The notes: generated by a model not told the origin, from the letters alone. DNA of 64,000 bases from Haematococcus lacustris (GCA_030144725.1 JASKMD010000018.1:1265099-1329098); one strand, 5' to 3'; shown: positions 54,527-64,000, numbered from the stretch's first letter. Numbers and translations: made by a program.

Positions 54527-57500
54527 ATGGCGCTCGTCTCCATGGCGGTGCCAGAGCTTACAGGCACTTCCCGCCTGGCCTTCAGAGCTTTCAGCCTCAA
54601 GCTGCGGGCGTACCTAGGCCTCAACCTCCACATACCGGTGAATGCGTTCCATCACCTGCTGGCCAGCTCTGCCATGGATGGCGTGTTCTTTCAGTCCATT
54701 GCAGATGCTTATGAGCAGCTGGTAGATGGCTGGGGCGATGAGGCTGACAGGGCAGAAGCATTAGAGGCCTTGCTAGACCTGGTGGAGGAGCAGCTGATAG
54801 ACCCACCCAGCCACCAGGCAGGCCTAGACCCAGCTCTCGTGCTAGGGGGCAAAGGGTGCAGCAGCGCTAAGGCTTTCGCCACAGCCTTTGAGAGCGCTGT
54901 GAATGAGGCCATCAGGCGTGGCACACTAACCCACTTCACTGCCATCAACCACCTCTTCTCCCATTGCCTGCAAGTGCCCACCATGCGCCAGGAGCAGCGC
55001 ACCAAGCTCAGGGACGAGGCTGTCCGCCTATTCCACCAGGCTGTGCCGGATGCAGAGGACCGGCAGGATCAGCGCGCCTTCAGAGCTGCCTTGCATGCAG
55101 TCAGTGCAGCGCATGAGAACCTGCTTGACAGCATGCGTTATGTGCCTGCCGTTGCTGATCGCCCACCGCTACGCGCAGAGCAGGACCTAGTGTCAGAGGA
55201 GGTGCTCCTGTTGCGGCAGCAGTTGGCTGAGCTTCAAGCTCGGGCGCTGCCTCAGCCCCCGCATCGCCAGCGTGCCCGGCAGCCCATGCCACAGCCCATG
55301 CCGCAGCCCATGCCACATCACCTGCAGCAGCCCATGCAGCAAATGGGTTACCCAATGTCGCACCCTGCCATGCAGCAGCCGTTGCCATCTGTCATGCCCA
55401 TGTCCCAAGCTTTTGCTGCGCCACCAATGCAGCTGGGTTATGCAGCCATGCCTCAGCCTGCCTTGCGTAGTGCACCCATGCAGCATGCGCCCATGCAGAC
55501 CCAGCGCTCGCGGCCTGCCAAGACCTGCCCTCTCCACCCCTATGCTGGCCATGATTTGGCTGAGTGCAGGCAGTTCCAGGCGATGCCACCTCATGAGCAG
55601 CAGAGAGTCATTGGTGGAAGTGCTCCGCGCGCAGCGCATGCCGTGGCTGCGCACCCGGCTGGCAGTGTGGTGTCCCGCGTCATCACTGACCCTAGGCAAC
55701 GCACGCCTCTGCTGGACAGGGGGTATGTGCCTGATGCCCCAGCCCATGCGCAGCACACCTGCAGCTACTGCCACAAGCGCTACCATGCACCTGAGCGTTG
55801 CTTCAAGCTGTACCCCCACATGCAAGCAGCTCCTTCCCCCAGCCTGTCAGGTCCTGCTCGAGCCCACACCGTGTCAGCAGAGGGGTCCGGGTTGGGTGCA
55901 TGGGACATGTCAGGGCATTGGGTGTCGCAGGATGCGCGGGTGCAGCCCCTCTCCTACCCTGAGCATGGCAGCTTCTGCATCATCACAGCTAATGCAGCCA
56001 GAGCAGTGCCATTCACGCCTATGTCTGCAGCCCTGCCTGCTGGTGCCACCCACACCCTGCCTAAGGCTGCAGCCCCTGCTCCTCCTGCTGCCCCAGCCAC
56101 CACCCCCACCATGGGCTCTGTGTTTGCCACCCAGCCCGGCCTGCAGGAGCTATCTGTGCAGCTGCAGCACCTTGCTCAGCGTGTGACGCGTATTGAGCAG
56201 CACCTCTCGCCCAGTGTCGCACCTGTTGACACTGCTGCTCACATCGCTGCTGAACCTCCACGAGCGGCCGCTGTGCGTGCTGCCTGCCACACCGCCGTGC
56301 CCAACCAACACCTCACCTACTTCTCCAACGTCACGGTGCAGTCAGGGTGTGCAGTGGCTGACAGTGAGGGCCAGCTGCATCTGCTCCAGGGTGTCATGCT
56401 GGACGGGGGCAGTGACAGCTGCCTTATTTCCCATGAGTGTGCAGCCGCGCTGAACCTGCCCCTCACCCCTTGCAGCCGTCGCTTGTCCACTGCGAGTGGT
56501 GCAGAGGCCTTAGCCACCCAGGTTGCCACCCTGCGCGTGAGTCTCAGCTATGGCACTCCCCATGCCATGGTGCACGACCTGGAGGCCATTGTCATGCCTC
56601 CTGGTAGCCCCCTTGCTTACGACCTGCTGCTTGGAGCCAACTTCCTCTCGCAGACCAAGGGCGTGTGCGATGTGTACGACCGGCAGTTCTCTTATTGCCC
56701 CCGGCTGCACAGCCATGGAGACGTCCGCACCTCTCACTCACTGCCAGTCACTGGGCCCAAAGGCTGCCTTCCCCTCCTATACTCAGCGCCCATGGGCAGC
56801 AGCCAGCTGCTTGTGGCTTGCACTGCCGTGTCCCACAGCCAGGTTCAGCCCTGTGCAACCAGCGGCACCGCCTCTGCCATGATTCACACCTCGCCTTTGG
56901 TGCATGCGCAAGTGGGGACACCTCTTGCAGCGTCTGGCACCACCACACCCAGCGCAGTCAGCCGTGGGGGTGACCTAGCAGCTGTAGAGGGCGCCTTGAG
57001 CAGGGTGGCCGCCGGTGATGCACCCATACCAGCAGGATCAGGGGTGAAACCGGTGCGCAGCCCAGCCCAGCCAGTCACCCGCAGGGGGGGAGGGGCAGCT
57101 GTTACTTCTGTCCCCTCCTCAGCACTAGACCCTGCAGCTCAGCGCATGTCTATGCCAACCAGCGCACCGCAGCCTTCAGCATCCCACCTGGCTGTGGGCA
57201 CCGCTGCAGCCCGGCGCTCTGCCATCCCACTGACCATGGCCCCACCACCGCAAGTTCCTCCCATACCTCCGCTGCGCGCATCCCCTCCACCCACGCCGCA
57301 GTGCCCCTCCAGGGAAGTGGCATGGGGATCTCTCTCACCGCTGCGGTTGGTTCTCTCTCTCCTCTTCCTCTTCTGGCTGCCCTCCATGGTGTCTTGCCTG
57401 CCGCCCCCTGTGCCGGGCATGTGCTCACCCGCCATCACATGCTCTGCCATCACCATGGTGTTGCCTGATGGTCCTGCTGTCAATCCCTCCCCACAGCAAT

Positions 57501-60500
57501 ACACCCAGCTGCCCAATGGTGTGCTGTTGGCTCAGCATGCGGCTCTATCCCTGCAGCAAGCACATCGCATGGCGGCTCTGGTTGCAGCTCATCCTGGTGC
57601 TTTTGCTCATTCTCTGAGTGACCTCACTGGTTACAAGGGCCCACGTGGTGCTTTTCGCATTGAGCTGTCCACCACAGATCCCATCATCACCAAGCCCCGC
57701 CGCTATTCTGACCTGGAGCTGCAAGTGACTGACAAGAAGGTCCAGGAGCTGGAGGAGGCAGGCATCATCCAGCCCGTCACTGGCCCGTGCGACTATGCCT
57801 CAGCACCCACCCTGCCCATGAAGAAAGATGCTCAGGGGCAGTGGACAGACACCCGGTTCTGCATTGATTTCCGGCGGCTCAACGACGCCACCAAGTCTGA
57901 CCGGTATGGGTTGCCTCTGCCAGAGGAGATGTTTGCCAGGGTGGGCAGCGCCAGGTGGTTCAGCAAGCTGGATATGCGCTCAGGGTTCTTGCAAATCCCT
58001 GTGCACCCTGATGACCAGCTCAAGACTGCGTTCTGGGCACGCAACCGCCTGTACTGCTACACTCGCATGCCGTTTGGGCTGAAAAATGCCAGCGCTGAGT
58101 ACCAGCGTGTCATGGACGCAGCCATCACCAGCGCCGGCCTGTCCCACTGCTGCATGGCCTTCATTGATGATGTGCTTGTGTACAGTGACAGCTTTGAGGC
58201 ACACTGTGAGCACGTACAAACCCTGCTGCAGATGTTGCAGACCATTGGCATGTTCGCGCACCCTGAGAAGACTATCCTGGCCGCTGACCGTGTGGAATAC
58301 CTCGGCCATGACGTCTCCGTCCATGGGCTTACCCCCACTCAGGCAAAGTGCCAGGCGCTGCGTGACATGCCTGCCCCCACTGATGTATCCAGCCTTCGCA
58401 CAGCCATGGGTGTGTTCAACTACTATCGCTGCTACATTCCTGACTTCAGCATCATTGCTGCCCCCATCACCTCTCTCACAAGGAAAGGGGTGGCGTGGTG
58501 TTGGGGTAGTGAGCAGCAGGCCGCCTACAGCACACTCAAAGACAGGATTTGCACTCCTGGCTTAGTGCTGCGCCGCTTTGACCCTGAGCGCCCCCTTGTC
58601 TTGCACACTGACTGGTCTCGGGAGGGCTGTGCGGGTATCTTAGGGCAGGTGGACACCAACGGGGATGAGTACATGGTGGCTTGTTGCAGCCGCAGCTGCA
58701 ACGTGCATGAGCGCAACTATGCCAGCTACACGGGCGAGATGCTAGCTGTGGTGTGGGCTGTCAAAACCCTCCGCTTCTACCTTCATGGCAGGCACTTTAC
58801 CATTGTCACTGACCACCAGCCTTTGTCTTGGCTGATGTCTGGGCAACACCACTCTGGCCAGGTGGCCCGCTGGGCCATGCAGCTGCAGGAGTACGACTTT
58901 ACCGTCAAACACCGTCCCGGGGTTACCCACCAGAATGCTGACTCCCTGTCACGCTTCCCCAGGCCCACCTGCGCGGATTCCACTGGCGCCTGCCTCGACC
59001 CTCCTCCTGCCCTTGCCTCTCTCATGCGTGGCGCTGCCACCACCAGCCCTCCTAACCTGCCCACACCTACCCTTTCAGCTGCCCTGGCCGCCATCACCTC
59101 TGACGACCTCCTGCTCGGCAACCAGGGAAGTGTGACAGATGCTTATCACCACGAACCCAACACACCCTCTTCCTATCCTTCCACCGCTTACCACACTCTC
59201 ACTCACCGTGCCACCAGCTGGGTCCGAGCAGCTCAACACATTCTCATTGCAACCTCCCCCGCCACAGCCCAGTTGGGAGTCACTTCTGGCTTACCTGACT
59301 CTTGCGCTGTGCGCATGCCACTTGCCATCAACACCACATGTGTGGCTTCCTCTTTCTTTCCGGCAGTGGCAGCAGAAGGGGTGGTGCTGCTTGAGCTGCA
59401 AGGGGGTCTTGGGGTTGGGTTAGAGATGCTGCTACGCAATGGTGTACACATCCTGCGCTACATCTCCTGTGACACATCTCCTTCCGGCCTGCATCTCATC
59501 CCCCACCGTCTTTCTCAGCTGTCAGCTACCTACCCTGGGCTGTTGCCCCCTGCTGCTTATGCCTCTACACTCACCTCTCTGCCCCAGGATGTGGGCACCA
59601 TCACTTCCGCCGACCTGGTGCGTGCTGGAGCGCGCGGTCCACATCAGTGGCTGGTTGTGGCCGGGTGGGAGTGTCCGCACCTTCCCACTCCTGGCAGCCT
59701 GGCTGGGCTGCATGGCCCGGTATCCAGCACCTTCCTTTCCACCATGCGGTTGGTGGGCTGCTTACAGCAGCTTCAACCCCTTCTACGCCCTGGGTATGTC
59801 CTTGTCAACACAACTCACCAACACCACTCCCAAGCCCACCGCAGTCAATTCACAGCGGTCTGCACCAGCATTGGCACCCCACTTTGTTTGAATGCCCAGC
59901 TGGGTGCTGGCACCTGGTGGACCAACCTGTGCGATCCCAACCACTTCAGTGCTGTCCTGCACCATGCTCAGCCTCAGTCTGCTCATTCTCTGGTTGACAT
60001 TATCTCACCTGTCTCAGCTGTCCCCACTGCGACCTTTGGGAGGAAAAGTGCCCTCCTCACTGCAGCAGGCAAACCTCGTGAGCCCACCAAAGAGCGGCAC
60101 GCTATCACGGAGCGCTGCATGGACGCCACAACTGCAGGGAGTTTGTATGCTATCTCAGCTACTCTGCATCGTGCCAACTTGCTGCGTAACCATGCACATA
60201 ACTGCCTCTCTCTCTGCACGGCCTCGCACGCCCTGGTTGTCGCTGTCGGGGGGGGTGCACAGCTGATACTCAGCTCTCACACCAGCACCAACCAGACCTG
60301 CTCGCCTCTCCCAGCACCTGATCCAGTCCTGCCCACACCCGTAGCTGCGCAGCCAGCAGTTGTCATTGCCCAGCTTGCTGATGTTGCTGACACCGAGCGT
60401 GACATTCACGACGACACAGCCACAATGCAGTTGCTTCAGCACCACACCTTGCCTGCTGGGTTGCCGCATGCAGAGCAGCGTCGGGCACAACGTCGCGCAC

Positions 60501-62800
60501 AGGCTTATGTCTGGGACAGCCACAAGCTGCTTAGGCGCATGGCAGACGGCAGCACTCGCATTGTCCCTGCTCCTGCTGAGCGCCCACACTTAGTATCCAC
60601 CATGCACAACAACACTGGGCACTTTGGTGGCAGGCGCACGGCAGCTCTGCTGCAACACACCTATTGGTGGCGTGGGTTAGCAGCTGATGCTCAGGCTGTT
60701 GTGGCACGTTGCACCGCCTGTGACAGGGTCAAAGCTGCATTCAATGCTAAATCCCCTGAGTTGCACAGCCTACCCATTCGTGCCCTCTTCTACCGCTGGG
60801 GTGTAGACCTCTGTGGTCCTTTCATCCCCAGCCGCTCAGGCCACAAGTACATCATGGTCTGCATTGAGCATTTGTCTAAATGGGTCGAGATCATCCCCAT
60901 CCCCAATAAGGAGGCAGCCACCACAGCCTCAGCTTTTGCGCATCACGTGCTAGGACGCTATGGTGCCTGTGCTGAAGTAGTCACTGACGGGGGCACAGAG
61001 TTCCAGGGGGCCTTTGCAGAGTTGCTACAGCGCGCACTCATCGATCACAGAACCACCTCTGCCAACCACCCTCAGAGCAATGGGCTGTCTGAGCGATGTG
61101 TGCAAACTGTCAAGGCATGCCTGCGCAAGCACTGCACCAGCAACCGTGTCACTGACCAGTGGGATGATGCCCTGCCCATGATTGCTCTGGGGTACAGGTG
61201 TTCCACCCAGGAAAGCACCCGTATGACACCCTACGAGTTGTTGTTTGCGCGCAAGCCTGTGGTTCCCCCAGCCATAGCTGAGCGGGTGGAGCAGCCCATC
61301 AACTTTGACGACCCAGAGCTGGCTGCCGAGCTAGTGATGCACCGTGCAGCTGCTGTCACTGACAACATGGTCATTGCCATGGACAACCAGGCCGTCGCTC
61401 AGCACCGGGACCAGCTGAGGTATGCCATGACTCGCTCCGGCAGCTACCAGCCAGCAGCCCGCTCCTTCAAACCAGGTGACTTTGTCTATCTCCGCCTGGC
61501 TGCCAAGCACAACATGCTGCAGCTAGAGGCACGCCCAGAGATCTATCGGGTGGTGGTAGTCAAGGACAGCGGGGTGGCAGTGCTCACGGGCAAGTGTGGC
61601 ACCCAGTTCAATGAGCACATCTCCAACCTATCTCCTTGCCACCTGCTTGACCTGGATGGCACTATTGATGTCGGTCTGGCACGCCCACACATTGATCACC
61701 CGTGCGAAGTGTGCCGCTTCACGGGTGATGAGGCAGTCATGCTGCTGTGTGATGGCTGCGGCACTGGTTGGCACACCTACTGTCTCACACCTGCTCTCGA
61801 TGCCGTGCCTGAGGGTGATTGGCTCTGCCCGCGTTGCGTGGGGGCTGGAGTGACCTACGGTGAGGTTAAGGACAGGCAGCTGCTTGCTGCGCCAGCACCT
61901 CAACCGCTGCAGGATCCTTTCCTCTCCAAGGCGGTGCTCAGCAAGATCAAGGCTGCCCGGGAGCTGCATGGTCGCGTGGTGCATTGCCCAGCCAGCAAGG
62001 CGGCGCCCGAGCGCTGGGGCGTCGTCACCTACAAGGGCGATGAGTGCAGGCCTAAGTATTTCCGCATCACATTCCAGGATGGCAGCATCATTGACGACCT
62101 ACAGCATGCTGTCCTGTTGCGCAAGGGTTGGCTGATGCCCCTGGGTTCAGAGTTGCCCAGGCACCTAGCAGCAAGCACCGTCACAGCCGCCACTCTGCCA
62201 GACCACTGGCTGCTCAGCAACACTGCCGGCGTGCTCACAGCGCTTCATTGCCTCCTGCCTGGATCCTGGCACCCTAGTGTCGCAGCTGCCATTGCTCAGG
62301 GCTATCAGCTCATGCAACCAACCAACATCACACGTCAAGAGCTGCGTGTGGCAAGCACAGTGATCAACCTGGACCTCATGCACAGCTTGCTGGATCCATG
62401 CACCACCACACCCATCATCATATCTGGGCTTGAATTGCAGCCATTGTCAGCACAACTGCCTCTATCTCTTTCCCCTGCTGCCTACCGTGCACAGTTGCAG
62501 CAGCAGCCCATCGACGCCATCATCAGCAGCCCTGACCCTACTGTCCTGGATCTGCTGCTGCCGCTAGCGGTGATCTATGCTCATTCCCTGGTGTGTATGT
62601 TGGTGCCCCATGCCTACCTCTCAGATGCACCACCCGCTCGTTTCCGCTGGATTCAGCAGCTCAAGCAAGCTGAGCGTTTACTTCACGTCACCTGTCCAAG
62701 CTTGGGGTCTGGGATGGGATGGGTCATGGTGTTCTCATCAAAGGCCCAGAAGCGTCATTTGCTCAAGCTGCCAGTGATGGGGGCCTATCTGAAGCTATAA
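54527..62800 (+). CDS. Gag-Pol polyprotein with C5-DNA-methyltransferase-like domain, PHD finger and extra C-terminal domain
   Basis: The frame is open from 54368; the first ATG is 54527. Residues below are counted from 54368. Gag with zinc knuckle CSYCHKRYHAPERC (about 463); retropepsin-like LDGGSDSCLI (about 678, D-G-G); reverse transcriptase with FCIDFRRLND (1163) and FIDDVLVYS (1264); RNase H VLHTDWSREG (1409). Then about 1665-1880 resembles cytosine-5 methyltransferases: ELQGGLGVGLEMLLRNG (motif I), PQDV, VVAGWECPHLPTPG (motif IV, Cys kept), WWTNL. Integrase: H-H-C-C finger (2079), GVDLCGPF (2142), VVTDGGTEF (2203), HPQSNGLSERC (2233). PHD finger 2445-2491 (CEVC, CDGC, H, C, CPRC). A Tudor/chromo-like stretch lies at 2535-2595 and a methyltransferase-like region at 2600-2800. 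Gag and Pol are fused without a shift. Host effect unknown. Confidence 0.9.
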   Translation: MALVSMAVPELTGTSRLAFRAFSLKLRAYLGLNLHIPVNAFHHLLASSAMDGVFFQSIADAYEQLVDGWGDEADRAEALEALLDLVEEQLIDPPSHQAGLDPALVLGGKGCSSAKAFATAFESAVNEAIRRGTLTHFTAINHLFSHCLQVPTMRQEQRTKLRDEAVRLFHQAVPDAEDRQDQRAFRAALHAVSAAHENLLDSMRYVPAVADRPPLRAEQDLVSEEVLLLRQQLAELQARALPQPPHRQRARQPMPQPMPQPMPHHLQQPMQQMGYPMSHPAMQQPLPSVMPMSQAFAAPPMQLGYAAMPQPALRSAPMQHAPMQTQRSRPAKTCPLHPYAGHDLAECRQFQAMPPHEQQRVIGGSAPRAAHAVAAHPAGSVVSRVITDPRQRTPLLDRGYVPDAPAHAQHTCSYCHKRYHAPERCFKLYPHMQAAPSPSLSGPARAHTVSAEGSGLGAWDMSGHWVSQDARVQPLSYPEHGSFCIITANAARAVPFTPMSAALPAGATHTLPKAAAPAPPAAPATTPTMGSVFATQPGLQELSVQLQHLAQRVTRIEQHLSPSVAPVDTAAHIAAEPPRAAAVRAACHTAVPNQHLTYFSNVTVQSGCAVADSEGQLHLLQGVMLDGGSDSCLISHECAAALNLPLTPCSRRLSTASGAEALATQVATLRVSLSYGTPHAMVHDLEAIVMPPGSPLAYDLLLGANFLSQTKGVCDVYDRQFSYCPRLHSHGDVRTSHSLPVTGPKGCLPLLYSAPMGSSQLLVACTAVSHSQVQPCATSGTASAMIHTSPLVHAQVGTPLAASGTTTPSAVSRGGDLAAVEGALSRVAAGDAPIPAGSGVKPVRSPAQPVTRRGGGAAVTSVPSSALDPAAQRMSMPTSAPQPSASHLAVGTAAARRSAIPLTMAPPPQVPPIPPLRASPPPTPQCPSREVAWGSLSPLRLVLSLLFLFWLPSMVSCLPPPVPGMCSPAITCSAITMVLPDGPAVNPSPQQYTQLPNGVLLAQHAALSLQQAHRMAALVAAHPGAFAHSLSDLTGYKGPRGAFRIELSTTDPIITKPRRYSDLELQVTDKKVQELEEAGIIQPVTGPCDYASAPTLPMKKDAQGQWTDTRFCIDFRRLNDATKSDRYGLPLPEEMFARVGSARWFSKLDMRSGFLQIPVHPDDQLKTAFWARNRLYCYTRMPFGLKNASAEYQRVMDAAITSAGLSHCCMAFIDDVLVYSDSFEAHCEHVQTLLQMLQTIGMFAHPEKTILAADRVEYLGHDVSVHGLTPTQAKCQALRDMPAPTDVSSLRTAMGVFNYYRCYIPDFSIIAAPITSLTRKGVAWCWGSEQQAAYSTLKDRICTPGLVLRRFDPERPLVLHTDWSREGCAGILGQVDTNGDEYMVACCSRSCNVHERNYASYTGEMLAVVWAVKTLRFYLHGRHFTIVTDHQPLSWLMSGQHHSGQVARWAMQLQEYDFTVKHRPGVTHQNADSLSRFPRPTCADSTGACLDPPPALASLMRGAATTSPPNLPTPTLSAALAAITSDDLLLGNQGSVTDAYHHEPNTPSSYPSTAYHTLTHRATSWVRAAQHILIATSPATAQLGVTSGLPDSCAVRMPLAINTTCVASSFFPAVAAEGVVLLELQGGLGVGLEMLLRNGVHILRYISCDTSPSGLHLIPHRLSQLSATYPGLLPPAAYASTLTSLPQDVGTITSADLVRAGARGPHQWLVVAGWECPHLPTPGSLAGLHGPVSSTFLSTMRLVGCLQQLQPLLRPGYVLVNTTHQHHSQAHRSQFTAVCTSIGTPLCLNAQLGAGTWWTNLCDPNHFSAVLHHAQPQSAHSLVDIISPVSAVPTATFGRKSALLTAAGKPREPTKERHAITERCMDATTAGSLYAISATLHRANLLRNHAHNCLSLCTASHALVVAVGGGAQLILSSHTSTNQTCSPLPAPDPVLPTPVAAQPAVVIAQLADVADTERDIHDDTATMQLLQHHTLPAGLPHAEQRRAQRRAQAYVWDSHKLLRRMADGSTRIVPAPAERPHLVSTMHNNTGHFGGRRTAALLQHTYWWRGLAADAQAVVARCTACDRVKAAFNAKSPELHSLPIRALFYRWGVDLCGPFIPSRSGHKYIMVCIEHLSKWVEIIPIPNKEAATTASAFAHHVLGRYGACAEVVTDGGTEFQGAFAELLQRALIDHRTTSANHPQSNGLSERCVQTVKACLRKHCTSNRVTDQWDDALPMIALGYRCSTQESTRMTPYELLFARKPVVPPAIAERVEQPINFDDPELAAELVMHRAAAVTDNMVIAMDNQAVAQHRDQLRYAMTRSGSYQPAARSFKPGDFVYLRLAAKHNMLQLEARPEIYRVVVVKDSGVAVLTGKCGTQFNEHISNLSPCHLLDLDGTIDVGLARPHIDHPCEVCRFTGDEAVMLLCDGCGTGWHTYCLTPALDAVPEGDWLCPRCVGAGVTYGEVKDRQLLAAPAPQPLQDPFLSKAVLSKIKAARELHGRVVHCPASKAAPERWGVVTYKGDECRPKYFRITFQDGSIIDDLQHAVLLRKGWLMPLGSELPRHLAASTVTAATLPDHWLLSNTAGVLTALHCLLPGSWHPSVAAAIAQGYQLMQPTNITRQELRVASTVINLDLMHSLLDPCTTTPIIISGLELQPLSAQLPLSLSPAAYRAQLQQQPIDAIISSPDPTVLDLLLPLAVIYAHSLVCMLVPHAYLSDAPPARFRWIQQLKQAERLLHVTCPSLGSGMGWVMVFSSKAQKRHLLKLPVMGAYLKL

Positions 62801-63620
62801 AGGCACTTAGGGTTGGGCGTGGGCTAGGAGTGAGGGGGGGGGATGTTAAGTTTGCATGCATGTCACACTTGTCACACTGCTGCCATTGAACTCATCATGT
62901 GTCTCATATTGCTCATCACATTTCACACGTGTCGCACTATTGCTATTCACCCCATCGTTCGTGTCATGTCGCTATCATACATCATGTTTTATGTCCTTGC
63001 ATATCACACATCACGTTTTACACGCTCTCATTGCATGTCGCTTCTTGCTCACACTGTTTTACTCGCATACATCTTGCATGCATGCCTTGATTTTCTCTAA
63101 CATCACTCGTTACGTGGATCATGCTGCACAACTATCACATTCACCACAATCATCCCAGCATGCTTGCACATGTTATCTTTTCAGGAGGTTATGGACATCC
63201 AGGGTAGGAATGCTACATTACGGCCGACCCGCTGCCGCGCGTAGGATGCATCAGGCACGACGCTGGCGGGTGAGCACCATGTCATGGTGATGGTCAGTGG
63301 CTCAAGTAGAATGAGCCATAGGATCCATGTAGGGTTTTCGCGGTTTTACCGCATGGGTCCGGCCTGGAGGCAAGCATGCCACAGGTTTTAGCACTTGGCC
63401 GCCGCCAAGGATGTCAAAGGGGTTGGTATGGTAGACAGGTGCATTAGTTAGGTGGTCACAACATATGCATAAACTCATGCGCTGCTTCGTTTGCTCTCTA
63501 CCATCTGCTGCATGTTTGCGTTTCATCGAGTCATCATCACACATGCTTGCAGCTGGGGGGGGGATTCCTTATCCTCTGCAGCGCACTATCATGTTTAGGA
63601 ACATCTTATCACGTGACAGC
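62801..63620 (+). other. 3' untranslated region of the Gypsy element
   Basis: AT-richer than the ORF, rich in TCACA/CATGT motifs. The open frames here (62843-63290) look fortuitous. 62828-62843 reads like a purine tract followed by TGTTAAG, but LTR homology does not start there. Confidence 0.6.
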
Positions 63621-64000
63621 TGTCACAACCATGAGCGTGACTGTGCGGAATGCGTGACATGGACGAGCCTTGCAAGCATGACAGGCGGTTGTATCACGGT
63701 AGATGGTGATTAGTGGATGATGGTTGATGTGACCTGGTCACTGTGGATGGATTTGTGTGTGTATCCTGCGACTTGCATAATAGTTCTGACATGGTTGCAT
63801 GGGGGTTGGGTATTTGTAGTGGATTGGTATGCTGCGGCGGCAGCTTAGAAGACCTTACCAGCTGTCCGATGTAATCACGGGCACCCAAGTCTGGAGGTAT
63901 TCTCAGCTCACTGCCATCGGCATCTGAAGGCCGGCACCATACTGGTGACGGGTATCAGCTTTGCCTTGCTTGCTGCTAGTCGAGGCGTCCTTACTCATTT
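63621..64000 (+). repeat. 3' LTR, truncated by the window
   Basis: No difference from 53769-54148 was seen by eye, indicating recent insertion. Confidence 0.9.

Larger units (their letters stand above)
53769..64000 (+). mobile_element. Ty3/Gypsy retrotransposon with methyltransferase-like and PHD domains
   Basis: The 5' LTR starts TGTCACAACC at 53769. The 3' LTR starts at 63621 with the same sequence and runs to the window end, 380 matching bases (53769-54148). Between them is one polyprotein ORF and an 820-bp 3' untranslated region. It is inserted in a Copia element. The target duplication and the 3' end lie outside the window. No purine tract directly abuts the 3' LTR; G-runs are at 62835-62842 and 63556-63564. 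Confidence 0.9.

Noticed and set aside
62843..63290. ORF in the 3' region of the large Gypsy element
   Set aside because: His/Cys/Ser-rich translation of TCACA/CATGT-rich untranslated sequence with no domain.

Overview
The window looks like nuclear DNA of a GC-rich green alga of the Chlamydomonadales type. The evidence is many short exons split by repeat-filled introns, TGTAA poly(A)-type signals, huge hexanucleotide microsatellites, Ala/Gln/Gly-rich proteins, and chlorophyte-style Gypsy, Copia and hAT elements. I cannot name the species.

The left part (about 1.7-28.6 kb) holds the host genes. A SET-domain protein methyltransferase of the Rubisco-LSMT/SETD class lies at 1.7-9.05 kb (+). Two exons of an unrecognised gene lie at 11.3-11.7 kb (-). 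A very low-complexity RING-H2 E3 ubiquitin ligase lies at 15.3-20.7 kb (+). A four-exon hypothetical, probably nuclear protein lies at 26.9-28.6 kb (+). Their introns carry a 37-bp minisatellite, (GACCT)n, (CCCCCT)n and (GGGGCA)n arrays, so most long ORFs there are repeat artefacts. Between them sit small transposons with readable target-site duplications (TSDs): a 1.1-kb element with 4-bp TSDs, a hAT MITE with 8-bp TSDs, a decayed hAT transposase, and a non-autonomous Copia element with a half-tRNA-iMet primer site.

The middle part (30.4-52.3 kb) is a nest of transposons. A 3.0-kb hAT element has a smaller element inside it. A separate hAT transposase gene is cut at codon level by a 10.3-kb element. 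That element belongs to a family with TCAGGCGTTCCCAAC ends and 7-bp TSDs. It contains a complete Ty3/Gypsy chromovirus-type retrotransposon with identical 237-bp LTRs, and a 1.0-kb 4-bp-TSD element whose empty site survives in the neighbouring copy. The second family copy (44.9-52.3 kb) carries a multi-exon Tnp2-like transposase gene, an array of about 45 copies of the palindrome ATCTGTACAGAT, and a telomere-like (C/T)TAGGG array in an intron.

The right part (52.7-64.0 kb) is the 3' end of a Copia element interrupted by a large Ty3/Gypsy element. The Gypsy element has one continuous ORF of about 2,760 codons: Gag, protease, reverse transcriptase, RNase H, a cytosine-5 DNA methyltransferase-like domain, integrase, a PHD finger and a C-terminal region resembling a second methyltransferase. 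This chromatin-linked polyprotein is the most unusual object in the window. Its 3' LTR runs off the end.
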